Origin: Acetivibrio sp964564015
GTDB lineage: Bacteria; Bacillota; Clostridia; Acetivibrionales; Acetivibrionaceae
NCBI GenBank assembly: GCA_964564015.1
Contig: CAZLZR010000012.1
Location: 1 to 64,000 of the forward strand
Length of the DNA stretch: 64,000 nt
Direction of reading: 5' to 3'
The notes below the pieces were generated by a model. That model saw only the letters and a list, made by a program, of their open reading frames with translations, was not told where the DNA came from and did not search any database. This document shows positions 1 through 9,494 of the stretch, in pieces (the first letter of the stretch is position 1; each line of letters starts with the position of its first letter). The translations under genes were made by a program, and so were the position numbers.

Positions 1-3000
1 AGGTGTATTTTTCAACACTTCCGTCTTCTTTGTTGATTTCTTCAATTCTTCCCCAAAGGTCGAGGCTGTAACGGGTATAGTTTCCTTCACCATCTCTTAT
101 TCCCGTTATGTTGCCCATGGCATCATAGGTATACTGCTGGGCTGGTATGCCTGACTTCGAAGAACCCGGTGTGTATATTTCCTTTACTCTTCCACCAAGG
201 TCATAGTCGAATTTAACACCTTTCTTGGTTGCATCAAATCTTTCAACAAGTTCCCCTGCATCATTATATATGTTTTGTTGCACCAGAATGCCAAGAGCAT
301 TTTTTATCTCTACCAGCCTGTTTAAGCCATCATACTTATAGCTTGTTCCCAAACCATCGTCTTCATCCTGTTTATAGTTTTCAGGACTTACACGCTTTAC
401 AACATTTCCTGCTTCATCATAGAAGAGTCTTGTAATACCGCCCTCTTTATCAGTTATTCTGATAGGCCTGTTCATGCTGTCATAATCGTATTTTATGGAA
501 TTACCATTGCAGTCGGTTTCCTTTATTACATTCCCTGCACGGTCATATTGGAAATAAGTCTCTCTTCCCGTTATAGTCTTTCCGTTATCCACCACTTTGG
601 TAATTCTGTCGGAAGCATCATAAGACAATTCCGTAGTATAGCCTTCCGGTGTTGTTACCTTTATAATATTGCCGTTTGAATCATATTCATAAATGGTCTG
701 GGCAATAGCTTTTCCTTCTATTTTTTGTGCCAGATCCTCACCGTCTATCTCCTCAATCTTTTTAGACAGTAATCCCCGTTTGGAATATTGGTAACGAATT
801 GTCTTTGTCTTTTTATCATTTATTTTTATTCTTTCGAAAGTTCTGTTTCCAAGGCAATCATAAGAATACTCTCCCATGCCTCCTGTTGTATCTGAGATCC
901 TTATTATCCGACCCAGCTTGTCATAAGTATAGCTTATTGTATTCCAAATGCTTGGATAAGCTTCCCCGGCAACGCATTCAGGAGATATCCTTTCCTTGAT
1001 TCTTCTTCCCGCCAGGTCATATTCGTATTGGGTTATATTGTAAAGAATCATACCCGCCTTTTCTTCCACAGGCACTCTTTTTTCAAGCAACCAACCGGCA
1101 CAGTTGTATTTAAAAAGCGTATAACAACCTTTTGCGTTTTTCTCCTTGATTATTCTACCCTCAGTATCATACTCAAATTCTTTTAATACAGCTCCTGAGG
1201 TTATAATCTTTTTCAACCGGTTCAGTTCATCATATTCGTACTGACTTGAAGGTACTTCATCACTGTCACTACCCTCTTTATAAGGCCCGGTCATTTTTAT
1301 CATATTGCCGGCAAAATCATATTCTACCCTTGTTTCTCCGCCGGTTGGATTTATAATCTTAATTTTGCGGTTACTGTCGTCATATACATATTCAATACCT
1401 GTACCATCACCGGTATCGCCATTGTAATAATTTGGATTTATCTCCTTTATTAAATTGTCATGTATATCGTATTTTAGTGCAAGTACATTATTAAAAGGGT
1501 CTATTGTTTCAATAAGCCTATCCATGGAATCATATCTGTAACGGTAACACTCCCCGCTCTTTTGACTATTAGGAAGCACCTTCTTAACGAGGTTCCCCAT
1601 TTTGTCATATTCCATATTTGTAATGTTACCTTCAGCATCTGTTATACGGGTCTTTTTATTGATTTCGTTGTACTCAAACTTGACAGTACCATAGTCCGTA
1701 GAAATAGAAAGCATTCTTCCGGCTTTGTCATATGTGTACCTGAAGATATTGCCTTCCGGATCTGTTACTGTTGTAGGTTTATCTATATGATTCTCTCCGT
1801 ACTCAAACAATGTAATGCCCTTTTCCGGATCAGTTCTTGATATGAGCCTTCCATAACTGTCATAGGCATACTTTCTTAGGGCATATTTTCCTTCATCAAG
1901 CTTTTCATGCTCTTCTATAAGGTTACCCCTGTCATCGTATGTATATAAGGTCTCTGTTCCACCGGAAGTAGAAGTTTTAACAAGTTTTCCTTTATTGTCA
2001 TACTTATTTTCAATACAGAATCCGTTGGGATACCTCTCAATTAATAGGTTTCCCTTGCTGTCAAAGGTCTTTTTTATGGTATTTTTGTTACGGTCTGTTT
2101 CACTGTTTTTATTACAGTATTTGTCATAGGTATATTTTTCACTGGTTCCATCTTTATATATTCTCTCTGTAAGCAGGCATCTGCTGTTGTATTTGTATTT
2201 CTCAATTACTCCCGTCTTATGATATGTAAAGGTGTTTTCCCTTTTGGCATCATCATATTCTATTTCGGTTATATTCAATTCACTGTCAAATTGCTTTACA
2301 ACCCTTCCTTTTTCATCATATTCATTAACTACATAAGTAACATCATTTTGATCCGTGACCTTTGTTATCAACCCATTTTCATAAGAATATTTCACTGTGC
2401 CGTCATTTGGATAGGTTACTTCGATAAGGTTATCTCCATCATATTTATAAATAAGCTTGCGACCAATATTATCAGAAATTTTACATATTTTATTGTTATT
2501 GTAGTTAAAAGCCAGTATCTTACCACCAGGTGAAACTATGGAAGTAATTTCACCTTTATTATTGTAATATAATAGCTTTGTATTTCCATTTATATCTCTT
2601 ATGGATACCAATTTACCATTGGTATCATATCGATAATCCCTGTTCCCTGAATTAAGTACAAATTCACCGGTAGCAGAATCTTTTACAAGAGTATCTGCTT
2701 CACTTTCATCGGTCTGATTTTTCCATTCAGAACCTGTCTTTATAAATTCCTTCAAATGCCCGTCCGGATAAACCAGTGTCAACTTGTCTCCGTTTAGTTT
2801 CAGATGGCTGTCATATTCAAAGGTCCATCCCTTTCCCATTAATCCAACGCCATTTTCTATGGAATTGTACCTTCTTTTTATGCACAAATTAATGCCACGG
2901 TCTTCTATTATGAGGTCAGTTGCTTCAATAGTAAAGCTTCCTGTGGCCACGTTCACAGGATCTCCTGCCATAGTACATTGATCAGTCGGTATAGAATTGG

Positions 3001-3124
3001 TTAATGTATCAATGCCACTCCAAAAATCCCATTGTTCAGGAGTTTCCTTTGCGACTTCCTCCATAACGACCTTGTCAATACCTTTTCTCTTGGCGTAACT
3101 GTTTTTGCTATCGCTAATCCCCAA
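1..3124 (-). CDS. Rhs/YD-repeat protein, C-terminus beyond the window edge
   Basis: Partial gene; the reading frame stays open to base 1. The proposed TTG start lies 2 nt after the stop of the VgrG-like gene, with GAGGTG about 8 nt upstream. Near the N-terminus is GDPVNVATGSF, typical of the domain (DUF6531-like) that opens many Rhs proteins. After it come dozens of YD repeats of the type YxYDxxGRLxxxxD, which in known Rhs proteins build a hollow beta-barrel cocoon around a C-terminal toxin. Neither the Rhs core end nor a toxin domain is inside the window, so the cargo is unknown. Its place directly behind VgrG and DUF4280 genes fits an effector loaded on the spike. The Rhs family assignment is secure; delivery by this locus is inference. 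Confidence 0.9.
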   Translation of the reverse strand, partial: MGISDSKNSYAKRKGIDKVVMEEVAKETPEQWDFWSGIDTLTNSIPTDQCTMAGDPVNVATGSFTIEATDLIIEDRGINLCIKRRYNSIENGVGLMGKGWTFEYDSHLKLNGDKLTLVYPDGHLKEFIKTGSEWKNQTDESEADTLVKDSATGEFVLNSGNRDYRYDTNGKLVSIRDINGNTKLLYYNNKGEITSIVSPGGKILAFNYNNNKICKISDNIGRKLIYKYDGDNLIEVTYPNDGTVKYSYENGLITKVTDQNDVTYVVNEYDEKGRVVKQFDSELNITEIEYDDAKRENTFTYHKTGVIEKYKYNSRCLLTERIYKDGTSEKYTYDKYCNKNSETDRNKNTIKKTFDSKGNLLIERYPNGFCIENKYDNKGKLVKTSTSGGTETLYTYDDRGNLIEEHEKLDEGKYALRKYAYDSYGRLISRTDPEKGITLFEYGENHIDKPTTVTDPEGNIFRYTYDKAGRMLSISTDYGTVKFEYNEINKKTRITDAEGNITNMEYDKMGNLVKKVLPNSQKSGECYRYRYDSMDRLIETIDPFNNVLALKYDIHDNLIKEINPNYYNGDTGDGTGIEYVYDDSNRKIKIINPTGGETRVEYDFAGNMIKMTGPYKEGSDSDEVPSSQYEYDELNRLKKIITSGAVLKEFEYDTEGRIIKEKNAKGCYTLFKYNCAGWLLEKRVPVEEKAGMILYNITQYEYDLAGRRIKERISPECVAGEAYPSIWNTISYTYDKLGRIIRISDTTGGMGEYSYDCLGNRTFERIKINDKKTKTIRYQYSKRGLLSKKIEEIDGEDLAQKIEGKAIAQTIYEYDSNGNIIKVTTPEGYTTELSYDASDRITKVVDNGKTITGRETYFQYDRAGNVIKETDCNGNSIKYDYDSMNRPIRITDKEGGITRLFYDEAGNVVKRVSPENYKQDEDDGLGTSYKYDGLNRLVEIKNALGILVQQNIYNDAGELVERFDATKKGVKFDYDLGGRVKEIYTPGSSKSGIPAQQYTYDAMGNITGIRDGEGNYTRYSLDLWGRIEEINKEDGSVEKYT

Positions 3125-3126
3125 TA

Positions 3127-4545
3127 TCAGCACCTCACTTTAACCAAAGATCCCCTTATATGCGTAGTTCCATTCATATTGATTCTGCTATCATTGCATT
3201 CAATATTTATTTCGTCCGCTGCTTTTATCTCAATATTATCAGCTTCCATGTCAAGATCATTATCATCTTTTAACTTTATTGTATTATCACTGTATATTTC
3301 AATTCCACTTTCCTCATTTAGTCTTATAAGTACTCCGTTATCTTTTGCGGACAATACCAGTTCCTTTTCTCTAAACATTTCCTCTTTTCCATATTTGGTT
3401 CTGAAATACTTTTCATCCGGGTTCTGAATCTTATCCCCACCATTTGTTTTTCTTCTTATGGAATTTATTACAACGCCTTCCTCTTCCTTGTTTGTAGGAA
3501 AATAAAGCTTTACACGATCATCTGTTTCAGGCATACAGTACCAACCTGTGCTGCCTTCCGAAGTATAAAAAGTAGCATAAGAAAACCAGAAAGACTTTTC
3601 TTTGTTCTGAACTTCATCTATATCAAGGTGAACTCTCACATTATCCTCTTTAATATCTATAACCTTGCCTTCAATAGCAGCACCAAACAATTTTTCATTC
3701 AGTTTCAGCTTCTGGGACAGCCCCTTCTCTGTAGTTATATGATACAGATGACTTAAGACACTGTCCTCAAAATAGTATGTGGCTTTACATACAATCAGAT
3801 TTAGATTATTATACTGAACCTTGTCACCTATGCCAAGAAATTTATCTGTCTCAATTTCGTAATATATAAAATCTTTCTCATCAATTCCATCCATATAATT
3901 CTCTGAAAGATATCTGTAGTCTCCAATTTTCTTTCTCACACTGAAATTAAACTCTTCAAGCTTCTCACTTGAACTTCTGTCAGGAATTCCAAACCAGAAT
4001 TTCGGCTTGTCAGACGTTGCATCGGGCACCAAGCCCGCATTAAAGTGTGACGCCATTCGCTTCAAAAACTCCCAGTCGGTTTCATCGTATTGTATTACAA
4101 CCTTCTCAAGCTTTTTACTTTTGGCCGTAGTATCAATAAAATCTGCACCAGAATGGTCCTTTATTATTTCTTTAAGCATTGCAGTGTATAGCATATCCTT
4201 ATCCTGAAAAGACCTGCTTTTTAGCTTTATATCCAGTTCATATGTACAGGAAACGCCTTCTGCAATAATATAAAAAATGCCCCGGACAGCCTTAATCTCT
4301 ATATTTGTTATTGTTCCTTTAAACAAAACTGTTGTGCCTGAATCATCTGATATTTGAGATACTTCCAGAATGTCTTTTGAAGATACACTGTCTACATAAC
4401 TGAATTTTTTCTCCTCAGGTATAACACCTGTCAAAAAAATTCTGGCATGTTCATTATTTTCTTTCTCTATTCGCAATTGGCTCAAATGCAGAATTTCAAA
4501 CGGCGAAACCAACTTTATATTGCCATATGTTATTGTAGATGACAT
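3127..4545 (-). CDS. VgrG/phage gpD-like spike protein (copy 1)
   Basis: A 472-residue protein in three parts. Residues 1 to about 270 look like the gp27/phage late-control-D hub. About 285-370 resemble a gp5-type OB fold (GKVIDIKEDNVRVHLDID, then GWYCMPETDDRVKLYFP). The C-terminus is a run of short alternating beta segments (IEIYSDN, IKLKDDN, IEIKAADEINIEC) like a spike beta-prism. A GGGGGGG ribosome site precedes ATG. It is clearly paralogous to the protein at 25200-26612, sharing the DETDWEFLKRMASHFNAGL-type segment and the NSIRRKT strand. In contractile injection systems such proteins form the trimeric spike under the tube. It lies between a DUF4280 gene and the Rhs gene, the usual arrangement for spike plus cargo. 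Confidence 0.85.
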   Translation of the reverse strand: MSSTITYGNIKLVSPFEILHLSQLRIEKENNEHARIFLTGVIPEEKKFSYVDSVSSKDILEVSQISDDSGTTVLFKGTITNIEIKAVRGIFYIIAEGVSCTYELDIKLKSRSFQDKDMLYTAMLKEIIKDHSGADFIDTTAKSKKLEKVVIQYDETDWEFLKRMASHFNAGLVPDATSDKPKFWFGIPDRSSSEKLEEFNFSVRKKIGDYRYLSENYMDGIDEKDFIYYEIETDKFLGIGDKVQYNNLNLIVCKATYYFEDSVLSHLYHITTEKGLSQKLKLNEKLFGAAIEGKVIDIKEDNVRVHLDIDEVQNKEKSFWFSYATFYTSEGSTGWYCMPETDDRVKLYFPTNKEEEGVVINSIRRKTNGGDKIQNPDEKYFRTKYGKEEMFREKELVLSAKDNGVLIRLNEESGIEIYSDNTIKLKDDNDLDMEADNIEIKAADEINIECNDSRINMNGTTHIRGSLVKVRC

Positions 4546-4608
4546 AATCTGTGCCCCCCCATTCTTAGATAAACAGTATCTGTCAATTACCTGACATCCC
4601 CTTCATAA

Positions 4609-4980
4609 TTACTGCCCATCGTCTTCAATTTCTATTACCCCGCACCACATGCACATAAGCGTTGATGATTTTAATATTGCAGGGAATCCGGTTATTAGCA
4701 AATCATTTTTGCAACACATCCAAGGACTACTTGTAGCGGGAATACAGGGCATTTTCTGGAGCACTCCGCCAGCTGCGGATGTTGCTTGAGCAACCATTGG
4801 ATTCGCGATGCTGCTGCACATGCCAAAGGGCTTTATATTTACCATTGGTGTAAAATCCATCATATTTCCCTGACTCTTATCATTTATGTATGCCTCATGC
4901 TTCATAGGAACCATAAATTTACTTGAACTATCGCCAAAACTACATTTTAGTGTTGCTCCCTCAACAACATAACTATCCAT
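4609..4980 (-). CDS. DUF4280 PAAR-like spike-tip protein
   Basis: About 123 residues starting MDSYVVEGATLKCSFGD, the typical opening of the DUF4280 family, which is related to PAAR tips that sharpen VgrG spikes. It is Cys- and Met-rich, with a CIPATSSPWMCCKND segment and a final LMCMWCGVIEI strand, both usual in this family. A longer ORF begins at 5001 (MRKWGEH), but family members begin just before YVVEGA and a GGGGGAG tract lies just before the internal ATG, so I prefer 4980, although the spacing there is short. The gene sits upstream of the VgrG gene in the same direction. Confidence 0.85.
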   Translation of the reverse strand: MDSYVVEGATLKCSFGDSSSKFMVPMKHEAYINDKSQGNMMDFTPMVNIKPFGMCSSIANPMVAQATSAAGGVLQKMPCIPATSSPWMCCKNDLLITGFPAILKSSTLMCMWCGVIEIEDDGQ

Positions 4981-5058
4981 ATGCTCCCCCCACTTTCTCA
5001 TATGAGCGTTCTTGCACGTTACACTTGCTTTCTTATATTATTGATTTCCGATACCTTT

Positions 5059-6792
5059 TTACATTAATGCACCGGTTTGATTTTTCTGTTCCTGAGCTTT
5101 TTGTTCTTCTTCTATCTTTTTATCTATTTCAAGCAAAATGCTTTCAATTTCGCTTCGTTTCTCAGTGGTATCCATTTCAAATTTATCATTAAGTTCCTTA
5201 TATATATCAAGGGCATACCTATAATCAATTCTTGCAGCTTCGTATTTCTTTGACTTATATTTCTGGTCACCGCTTTTTTTAAAGTCAGTTGCCTTCTTCT
5301 CCATATCTTTAGCCTTATCTTCTTTGGCGGCAGCACCACTTGCAGCTTTTCCATCACTATCCGAAGCCTTGATTTTTTCTTCTGTTTCCTTAATCTTTTC
5401 TTTCATCTTCTCTATCATGTCATAATATGGTATTTCTTCGGATAGTTTCTTCACATCCTCATATATTTCAATTGCATCATTGTAATTTTGCTTTGCCTCT
5501 GCGAAGAGAGCGACTTTTTCCTGATTATTTTCCGATTCACCGGCCTTGATAGAAACCTTATCACCTTTTTCTACTTCTTTATCTCCCTCAGCGCTTTTTT
5601 CAACAACTCTGATATAATCTTTAACCCTACCAAGCTTTTCATCAAGTTTGTTTTCAAGTTTTTTCTTATTATCCGAATTAAGTTCCAGTTCAACCTGCGT
5701 CCTTGCATTTATATAGCTGTTTTTTGCCTTTTCAAAATCCCTCTCACTGAAAAGCTTGTCTCCTTCAACTATAAGGTTTGCTATCCTTGTTTTAATTTCT
5801 ATCCTTTTCTGGTTTTCCTTGTTCTTAAGCTTTTTTATATTTTCAGAGGCCTCTTCATAATTTTCAAGAGCCTTCTCATAATTTTCATCCTCAATACTTT
5901 TGTCACCCTTTTCCTCAAATTGCACAAAGAGTTTTTCCGCCTTACTTACCTGAATTCTATTGTTAATAAAAAGGCCTGCAGCTAGAATAAGAACTGGAAT
6001 TGCTATCATGGCTACCTTTTTTGCAATTCTAATACGCAAATCATCTTTTACGTTTTCTTTAAATACCTTATTGGCATAAATGGCAACCATAGTATAATTG
6101 TTAATAACTCTTTTCTGTCTTGAGAGCAATTCATCTTCAAGCATTCCAACAAAGTCGGCAGATTCCTTTGCCTCTTTTAAATTATTGATAAGATCAATAC
6201 TTTGTATATTTTCCCAAAATCCTACCGTGCAGAGAAAAATCACGTCCTTGTCCTTCAATTTATATGGGCGGGATACAAAGGGTTTAAGTGACTTAGACTG
6301 CCCTAAGTAATTGGTAAGGTTATTTCTTTCCTCATGAATTCCAATCTCTTCATCACTTATTTGACCTGCATCCGCCATTATTTGCGCAATGCTTTGATCC
6401 TTACTTTTGAAGTTCATCCCACCGTTCCTGAAGTGGTAAAGCCTTATATTGCCCGCAGAAACATAAAACATTTTTGAATAATCGGTCAACACTACCATCA
6501 AACTGGTTTTTAATCTGACACTTTTACTCTTCTCATTAAGCAGTCTGTGGGCAGCCATTACATACTTTTTCAGTTTGCTTCTTGACATAGAAGGCTTCTT
6601 CATTATATTTTCAAACAGAAAACTGACCGCCAATTCAGCACTATTTATTTCTTCGTCAGAATCAATACCGTCAGCTACTATATAACAAGCCATATCATCC
6701 ATTTCAGCATATGCAAAATAATCTTTGTTTATCCTGAAGCTTCCTGCTTCAGAAGCAAAGCTCGTTATAAACTCAATACTGTTTTTTCTCAT
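5059..6792 (-). CDS. PP2C-like pseudophosphatase with membrane anchor and TPR/coiled-coil region
   Basis: About 577 residues from the ATG that follows GGGGGTCAAA (a longer start at 6804 is possible). Residues 1 to about 245 follow the PP2C fold: NKDY, VADGID, SAGNIRLY, LCTVGFWE and NNYTMVAIY match the canonical ED, DGxxG, GDSR, SDGxW and DN(A/V)T motifs. The Asp of GD, of SDG and of the last DN motif are replaced (AGN, TVG, NNY), so metal-dependent catalysis is probably lost. A single hydrophobic segment follows (about 262-280), then roughly 300 residues of charged helical TPR-like repeats such as FEEKGDKSIEDENYEKALENY. The protein may sense or scaffold phosphoprotein partners at the membrane. 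It lies next to an intact PP2C gene. Confidence 0.8.
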   Translation of the reverse strand: MRKNSIEFITSFASEAGSFRINKDYFAYAEMDDMACYIVADGIDSDEEINSAELAVSFLFENIMKKPSMSRSKLKKYVMAAHRLLNEKSKSVRLKTSLMVVLTDYSKMFYVSAGNIRLYHFRNGGMNFKSKDQSIAQIMADAGQISDEEIGIHEERNNLTNYLGQSKSLKPFVSRPYKLKDKDVIFLCTVGFWENIQSIDLINNLKEAKESADFVGMLEDELLSRQKRVINNYTMVAIYANKVFKENVKDDLRIRIAKKVAMIAIPVLILAAGLFINNRIQVSKAEKLFVQFEEKGDKSIEDENYEKALENYEEASENIKKLKNKENQKRIEIKTRIANLIVEGDKLFSERDFEKAKNSYINARTQVELELNSDNKKKLENKLDEKLGRVKDYIRVVEKSAEGDKEVEKGDKVSIKAGESENNQEKVALFAEAKQNYNDAIEIYEDVKKLSEEIPYYDMIEKMKEKIKETEEKIKASDSDGKAASGAAAKEDKAKDMEKKATDFKKSGDQKYKSKKYEAARIDYRYALDIYKELNDKFEMDTTEKRSEIESILLEIDKKIEEEQKAQEQKNQTGALM

Positions 6793-6836
6793 TTTGACCC
6801 CCATATAAAATCATGCAAGCTCAAGATATAGAGGCA

Positions 6837-7676
6837 CTAGCTGCATGAAAGTACAATTACCGTAGCATTATCCTGCCTTCCATAGTTTTTCAATTTTATG
6901 GCATCTATTATCTCTTCCGCAGTATTAATGGGATGAATAGGTTTTCTGAGTATACTTTCCATTTCTATTTCAGGCAGACTGTTGTACACACCATCACTGC
7001 ATAGTACAACTTTATCTCCAACTCTCAGTTTTACAGGTTTTTCCGATATTTCAATATCCTTCAGAACCTCAATTCCGATATAGCTATATATCCTTTTCTT
7101 CATAGGATCGTTCAACAGTTGCTCTTCTGAAATTTTTCCCGATATAAATTTATTTTCCAACACTTCTTTGTAAACATGCTTTTTGTTAAGGTTTATAAGC
7201 TCCCCATCTTTAAAAAGTATTATGGCACTATCCCCTATTGAAGCCCAATACAAACAGCCTTCCGATACAATTGCCGAAACAAGGGTACTACCCATTCTTT
7301 TGCCCTTTGCCTTATCAAGCACAGCCCTGTTACAGGCATTAGCAGCGTTGACAAAAAAATTCTCAACCGGGTGCATTTCAAGAGTAGAGTTAAATTCCTG
7401 AACAAAAGTATTTATTACAGTATTACTAGCCAACTTACCGTTGACATACCCTCCCATACCATCTGCAACTATCGATAAAATGTAGTTATTGTTTTCAGCT
7501 GTTGCGAAACAGTCCTCTTGTTCATCTCTGGTTCCAATATACTGTGCATTGCCAATCAGTATTTTGGGAAATACTCTCACATTATTCAGTTTAAATCTTA
7601 TTATCAATAAGATAACTACCAACAATACTGATACCAACACTACATAATATGGCTGCCCAAAACTCAAGAGTCCCAT
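6837..7676 (-). CDS. PP2C-family Ser/Thr protein phosphatase, membrane anchored
   Basis: 279 residues with one N-terminal membrane segment (about 7-25) and a complete cytosolic PP2C domain. RDEQEDCFA, VADGMGG, MGSTLVS, SIGDSAI, CSDGVYNSL and QDNATVIVL supply the acidic residues for the two-metal centre. It should dephosphorylate Ser/Thr-phosphorylated proteins, presumably targets of the kinase at 17149-18078. AGAGG lies 9 nt before ATG, and the gene begins 4 nt after the FHA gene, so the two are surely co-transcribed. The arrangement recalls the PpkA/PppA/Fha switch of type VI secretion; the parallel is inference, while the enzyme assignment is firm. Confidence 0.92.
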   Translation of the reverse strand: MGLLSFGQPYYVVLVSVLLVVILLIIRFKLNNVRVFPKILIGNAQYIGTRDEQEDCFATAENNNYILSIVADGMGGYVNGKLASNTVINTFVQEFNSTLEMHPVENFFVNAANACNRAVLDKAKGKRMGSTLVSAIVSEGCLYWASIGDSAIILFKDGELINLNKKHVYKEVLENKFISGKISEEQLLNDPMKKRIYSYIGIEVLKDIEISEKPVKLRVGDKVVLCSDGVYNSLPEIEMESILRKPIHPINTAEEIIDAIKLKNYGRQDNATVIVLSCS

Positions 7677-7680
7677 TTTA

Positions 7681-8211
7681 TCAATCCTCTTTATTTATCC
7701 AGTCAAAATGTATACCACACAAGTTAATAAATATGAACTTGCTCTTGCCAATTTCTATTACATCGTAAGCGTCTATTTCAGTTGCAGTTAGAACGGCCTC
7801 TTCCTTTTTTACCTGATTGCTCAAATACACAAGTCCGCTGCCCTCTCCCGGAAGTAAAAGAAATCTCCTTGGCTTTGGATCATAAACAATAGATGCATGA
7901 TTCTTCCTTGATATTGTATCATCGCCTACAATTGAAATATCCATTTCATCGGATCGCCCGATAAAGTTCTTTCCCTGCCTTATTTTATAGTCCTGTCCAC
8001 ACTGTGGACCTTCAATACAGACCAACCAACCTACTACAGGCTCAATACCATCTATATCATCTGACACCTTTGTTTTGTCAGGATCGTCCATAACCGGAGC
8101 ATTTGAGGTCTTCTTTCCTGCACCATCGAGAGCAGAATCACAATAGGGACACTTGTTACCGTATTTCTCAGTGCGATACATATGTCCGTTTACACATCTT
8201 CCTAAAGGCAT
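7681..8211 (-). CDS. Zinc-ribbon plus FHA-domain protein
   Basis: 176 residues. The N-terminus has CxxxH and CPYC pairs (C6, H10, C21, C24), a likely zinc knuckle. An acidic linker carries PDKTKV, a plausible phospho-threonine site. An FHA domain fills about residues 60-165: FIGRSDEMDISI holds the GR motif, TISRKNHASI the Ser and Asn-His motif. FHA domains bind phosphothreonine peptides, so this is a natural reader for the locus kinase. GGGGGA precedes ATG. It sits between the second FHA gene and the PP2C gene. Confidence 0.88.
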   Translation of the reverse strand: MPLGRCVNGHMYRTEKYGNKCPYCDSALDGAGKKTSNAPVMDDPDKTKVSDDIDGIEPVVGWLVCIEGPQCGQDYKIRQGKNFIGRSDEMDISIVGDDTISRKNHASIVYDPKPRRFLLLPGEGSGLVYLSNQVKKEEAVLTATEIDAYDVIEIGKSKFIFINLCGIHFDWINKED

Positions 8212-8297
8212 AATATTAATTCCCCCATCTGTTTATTATACTCAACTTCACCATAACCCACTAAGCATCTACAAAGGCTGTACCTTTCCTATAACCT

Positions 8298-8873
8298 CTA
8301 TTTTACCAGAATCTTGGTATTTGCAATATATATCGTATCACCGGAATTTATCTCATATAACCTTTCTGTGGCAAGCTTAAACTTTTCTTCATCAACTTTT
8401 TTAAGACCACTTCCGTGTGACGAACCGATGTCCTCAATAAACCATTTACCTTCCGAAAAGTTCAGAACCGCATGTTGCCTGCTTACAAGTTCTGAGTATT
8501 CCGCATCCGAAAGATCAATATCCACTTCGTTATCTTTAGTGTTTCTGCCAATCAGATATGATACCTTACCAATTATACTCCATGTTTTTACGCTTCTCCC
8601 ATCTTCACTGATAAGAACCAGTTTTGAAATACCGCCCTTAACTTTGCCATTTTGAACAATTGTAAATAATTTCAAACCGAAAAACACCAGTATTACTGCA
8701 ATCAAACCATATCCCATATATTTTAAATTTTTATCTGAATTTACAAAGTAGATATAATAAAATGTTGCAATGGATATTAAAGCGATAGCGATATCTATAA
8801 TCATTACCCAAATAATATTATTTGTATTTTGTGAATATCTCTCAACCTTCTTGCTATTTATATACTTTTTCAC
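8298..8873 (-). CDS. Membrane-anchored FHA-domain protein
   Basis: About 191 residues from a GTG start preceded by AGAAGGTGGG at good spacing; an upstream in-frame TTG at 8936 is less likely. Two hydrophobic helices lie near residues 25-45 and 53-70. They are followed by a C-terminal FHA domain with YLIGRNTKDNEVDI, LVSRQHAVL and EDIGSSHGSG, the usual GR, SRxH and NG-type motifs with HG in place of NG. It would place a phosphothreonine reader at the cytoplasmic face of the membrane. It lies between the J-domain gene and the zinc-ribbon FHA gene. Confidence 0.86.
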   Translation of the reverse strand: MKKYINSKKVERYSQNTNNIIWVMIIDIAIALISIATFYYIYFVNSDKNLKYMGYGLIAVILVFFGLKLFTIVQNGKVKGGISKLVLISEDGRSVKTWSIIGKVSYLIGRNTKDNEVDIDLSDAEYSELVSRQHAVLNFSEGKWFIEDIGSSHGSGLKKVDEEKFKLATERLYEINSGDTIYIANTKILVK

Positions 8874-8947
8874 AATATAACCCACCTTCTGTAAATTAGA
8901 ATTCTGCTTCACAATACCGCACTCCCATACCGGCAACGATCAGATTC

Positions 8948-9385
8948 CTATTTTTTTCGTGCTCCAAAGTATTTTCCAAACATATCTGAAGCATCCAAAG
9001 GGTTTTTCTTTTTATCCTTTTCCCTTTTGATGCCGGCTTCCTTAGTTTTAGGGTTAAACCCAAAAAAGCTTTCAAAAGTCTTTTCAACATCATCAAAATC
9101 AAACTTATTTGGTCTGCCCTGAGTTTGATTTTTACTTTTTGAGTGTTCTGAGCTCTTATTGCCCGATTCATTTGTACTATCAGGCTTGTCATCATATTTC
9201 TTCCTTTTTGATTCATCAATTAAGACATTATAAGCCTCATTGATTTCTTTAAACTTCTCTTCTGCTTCCTTGTTCCCCGGATTTACGTCAGGATGGTATT
9301 GTCTGGCCAACTTCCGGAAGGCTTTCTTTATTTCATCACTAGTAGCTTCTCTGCCAACTCCCAGTACTTCGTAATAATTCCTCAT
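8948..9385 (-). CDS. Short J-domain (DnaJ-type) co-chaperone
   Basis: 145 residues. Residues 1-65 are a classical J domain (NYYEVLGVGREATSDEIKKA, then YHPDVNPG carrying the HPD tripeptide, then FKEINEAYNVL). The rest is a charged, probably disordered tail without the Gly/Phe, zinc or client-binding domains of full DnaJ, so it should stimulate a specific Hsp70 rather than act as a general chaperone. The likely partner is the Hsp70/actin-fold protein at 20465-23125 in the same locus. AAAGGGTAG lies before ATG. Confidence 0.92.
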   Translation of the reverse strand: MRNYYEVLGVGREATSDEIKKAFRKLARQYHPDVNPGNKEAEEKFKEINEAYNVLIDESKRKKYDDKPDSTNESGNKSSEHSKSKNQTQGRPNKFDFDDVEKTFESFFGFNPKTKEAGIKREKDKKKNPLDASDMFGKYFGARKK

Positions 9386-9494
9386 AATCTACCCTTTCAT
9401 TATTCGTCATGTCATTTCAAAAACAACCCATATCATATCCAGATCTCAGAACCCATCAAACCAAACTTTCTGAAATGACTGTTGCAAAGTTTTC

